From Rhodococcus wratislaviensis (GTDB lineage: Bacteria > Actinomycetota > Actinomycetes > Mycobacteriales > Mycobacteriaceae): a DNA stretch of 64,000 nt. The notes beneath the pieces are model-generated. The model was not told where the DNA came from, made no database searches, and saw only the letters and a list, made by a program, of their open reading frames with translations. Below are positions 62,405 through 64,000 of the stretch, one piece after another. The position numbers and the translations under genes were made by a program. Each line of letters starts with the position of its first letter. Positions within the stretch are counted from its first letter, which is position 1. The stretch covers positions 372,001 to 436,000 of the forward strand of contig NZ_UAUI01000001.1 in NCBI RefSeq assembly GCF_900455735.1. The letters are read 5' to 3'.

Positions 62405-63564
62405 TGGCCGATCTCTGCTCCCCCACCTTCGATCAACTCTCGACAGCGCTCGGCTTCTCCTGCGCCGAGGCCGGCGGGCTCGTCGAGGTCCGTAACCCGT
62501 TGGCACTGGAGAACTGGACCCTGCCGGTTCTCGAGCTCACCATCGTGGTCGGGTCGGTGCTCGCGCTCGTTTTCGCGATCCTGCGCTGGCGCCGCAACGG
62601 CGACCCGACCACGATGGTGCTCTGGTTCGGGGCCACGGCGTACCTGTTCGTCATCGAGCCGCCGCTGTACTTTCCGGCGGCCTTCGGAATCGAAGAGCAC
62701 GTGGACACGATGTTCGCGCACAACGTGTTCACCGTGGACTTCCTGTGGGGCCGACTGCCGCTGTACATCATCGCGATCTATCCGCTGATGGCGACGCTGG
62801 CCTTCGAGCTCGTCCGGATGCTCGGCGTCTTCCGGAAGCACGGCGTACTCGCCGGCGCGGTCTGCGTCGGCTTCGTGCACCACGCGTTCTACGAGATCTT
62901 CGACCAGCTCGGACCGCAGCTGAGGTGGTGGGAATGGTCGACGACCAACCCGGTCAACCAGCCCATGTTCGACTCGGTCCCACTGCCCAGCGTGGTGGTA
63001 TTCGCGGCCCTGTGGCCGATGTCGCTGGCCCTGTGCGTTCAGTTCTTCGTGGGTCGCTACGCCGACCGGGGTCGGGACTTCGCCGGACTCGAACTGGTGT
63101 GGCGCACGATCGTGATCGGTCTCCTGGCGTCGGCGGGCACGTTCATCCTCCCGATCCCGGCGACGGTCCTCGGAATGGAGAGCACCACGGTCCGGGGAAT
63201 TCTGTACGCGACCGAACTGGTCGTCGTCGTGCTCGTCGCGATCCCGATCCTGGTCCGGCAGTGGTCGCGGCTGCGCCGGGGGACGTCCGACATTCCCACT
63301 TACTCCAACGACTTCGTCCGTGTCTACAGCGTGGTCTACCTCGGCGTGATGGGCGTTCTGTGGGTGACCGCGTTGCCCAGCTACTTCGGCGCTGTCGACG
63401 GCGTCACGAGCAATGGCGATCCCATCGGAAATCTCTGGTATACCCTCGCCTGCTTCGCGATTGCGATTCTGTGCGTGACAGCCACCTTCACGGTGCCGCG
63501 GGGACCCGCTGACGGACGCGGCCCGGTCTCCGGTGAGGGTGCGGTGCCGAACGCGGTCCGATAG
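62404..63564 (+). CDS. Polytopic membrane protein of unknown function
   Basis: This 386-residue protein has about eight hydrophobic segments (for example LPVLELTIVVGSVLALVFAI, LPLYIIAIYPLMATLAFELV, and LWPMSLALCVQFFVG). An N-terminal acidic stretch with two cysteines comes first, and a hydrophilic glycine-rich tail ends it. I recognise no named family. It begins within the hydrolase stop codon, so it is translationally coupled to the PF10118 gene. A two-protein unit of a soluble metal enzyme and a membrane partner, under a TetR repressor, is likely. Confidence 0.82.
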   Translation: MADLCSPTFDQLSTALGFSCAEAGGLVEVRNPLALENWTLPVLELTIVVGSVLALVFAILRWRRNGDPTTMVLWFGATAYLFVIEPPLYFPAAFGIEEHVDTMFAHNVFTVDFLWGRLPLYIIAIYPLMATLAFELVRMLGVFRKHGVLAGAVCVGFVHHAFYEIFDQLGPQLRWWEWSTTNPVNQPMFDSVPLPSVVVFAALWPMSLALCVQFFVGRYADRGRDFAGLELVWRTIVIGLLASAGTFILPIPATVLGMESTTVRGILYATELVVVVLVAIPILVRQWSRLRRGTSDIPTYSNDFVRVYSVVYLGVMGVLWVTALPSYFGAVDGVTSNGDPIGNLWYTLACFAIAILCVTATFTVPRGPADGRGPVSGEGAVPNAVR

Positions 63565-63656
63565 CCGCGACGACGGGGGTCGACTGGTTGGTCGGTGCGG
63601 GCCCCACCCGTGATCTGGCGGCGATTCGCGCAGACCGCGGGCCGGGATGCCGCGAC

Positions 63657-64000
63657 TTACAAGGTGCCGAGGGCTTCACAGGCCTTTCGCACGCCTTCGC
63701 CGTAGGCGGGGTCTGCTTGGGTGCAGTTGGCGATGTGGCGCTCGATGACGGCGGCCGACGCTCCGGTGATGGCACGGGCGGTGTTCTCGAACAGCACGGT
63801 CTGCTGCTCGGCGCTCATGCTGCGGAAGAGGTTCCCGGGCTGTTCGAAGTAGTTGTCGTCGTCTGCTCGGTAGTCGAACCGGTCGGCGACCACGCCGACT
63901 TCGAGTGGCGGTTCGGCGTAGCTGCGCTGGTCCGCGAATCGGCCGTGGGAGTTGGGTTCGATGCTCGGGACGCTGCCCTGGTTCCCGTCGACGCGCATGG
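63657..64000 (-). CDS. Catalase, C-terminal part (partial)
   Basis: The gene runs off the right edge; the last 114 codons are seen. They match the end of clade 3 monofunctional heme catalases: RVDGNQGSVPSIEPNSHGRF, then ADDDNYFEQPGNLFRSMSAE, QQTVLFENTARAI and DPAYGEGVRKACEALG. The heme-binding tyrosine and active-site histidine lie upstream of the window. The gene is convergent with the membrane-protein gene, with 92 bases between stops. Confidence 0.93.
   Translation of the reverse strand, partial: MRVDGNQGSVPSIEPNSHGRFADQRSYAEPPLEVGVVADRFDYRADDDNYFEQPGNLFRSMSAEQQTVLFENTARAITGASAAVIERHIANCTQADPAYGEGVRKACEALGTL

Noticed and set aside
1-64000. tRNA, rRNA, CRISPR arrays, transposases or integrases
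   Set aside because: No cloverleaf, spaced short repeats or transposase motifs were seen. The only long repeat is inside the NRPS gene.

Overview
The window is high-GC actinobacterial DNA, most likely from Rhodococcus or a close relative; the species cannot be fixed from the sequence. The signs are actinobacterial HemQ, a mycothiol-dependent isomerase fold, a wax ester/diacylglycerol acyltransferase, a Fe-type nitrile hydratase cluster in the order known from R. erythropolis strains, and frequent GTG/TTG starts. I saw no rRNA, tRNA, CRISPR array, insertion sequence or replication origin.

Layout. 1-4.6 kb: the 3' part of leuB, a divergent ArsR/MFS pair with three palindromes, a zinc alcohol dehydrogenase, and an OhrR-like MarR regulator with a DUF5313 protein. 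4.7-8.0 kb: heme and sulfur genes (hemQ, rhodanese, ferredoxin sulfite reductase). 8.0-12.7 kb: an ANTAR protein with a coupled micro-ORF, a methyltransferase, a secreted protein and a UvrA2-like ATPase.

12.9-30.5 kb is an amino-acid catabolic island. The operon hglS-ALDH7-Glu/Leu dehydrogenase-FAD oxidase, plus a permease and a YdiJ-like D-2-hydroxyglutarate dehydrogenase, can be read as a complete pipecolate/lysine route: P6C, 2-aminoadipate, 2-oxoadipate, D-2-hydroxyglutarate, 2-oxoglutarate. A GntR-type regulator sits beside a 35-bp operator, and its 13-bp core recurs upstream of the permease, which suggests a regulon. The island ends with a proline module (pruC-type PucR activator, pruA, pruB).

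30.5-40 kb holds mixed accessory genes: a frameshifted small gene, VOC protein, flavin reductase, DHA2 transporter with TetR, DoxX, WS/DGAT and a secreted hydrolase. 40.2-44.2 kb is a graveyard of broken CoA and citrate genes (acyl-CoA synthetase fragment, enoyl-CoA hydratase pieces, a citrate synthase with two internal deletions) around an intact PucR regulator and SDR.

44.3-51.6 kb is a complete aldoxime-nitrile-amide-acid pathway: AraC regulator, aldoxime dehydratase, amidase, nitrile hydratase alpha and beta, and activator GTPase. All catalytic residues I could place are present. 51.6-58.8 kb is one bimodular NRPS (C-A-T-C-A-T-TE). Its two adenylation domains lie in a 1312-bp direct repeat that looks identical, has codon use unlike its flanks, and runs from the C-A linker to the A8 motif. 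59-64 kb: a quinone-oxidoreductase-like enzyme, a second ANTAR paralog, a TetR with a ferritin-like hydrolase and membrane-protein pair, and the 3' end of a catalase gene.
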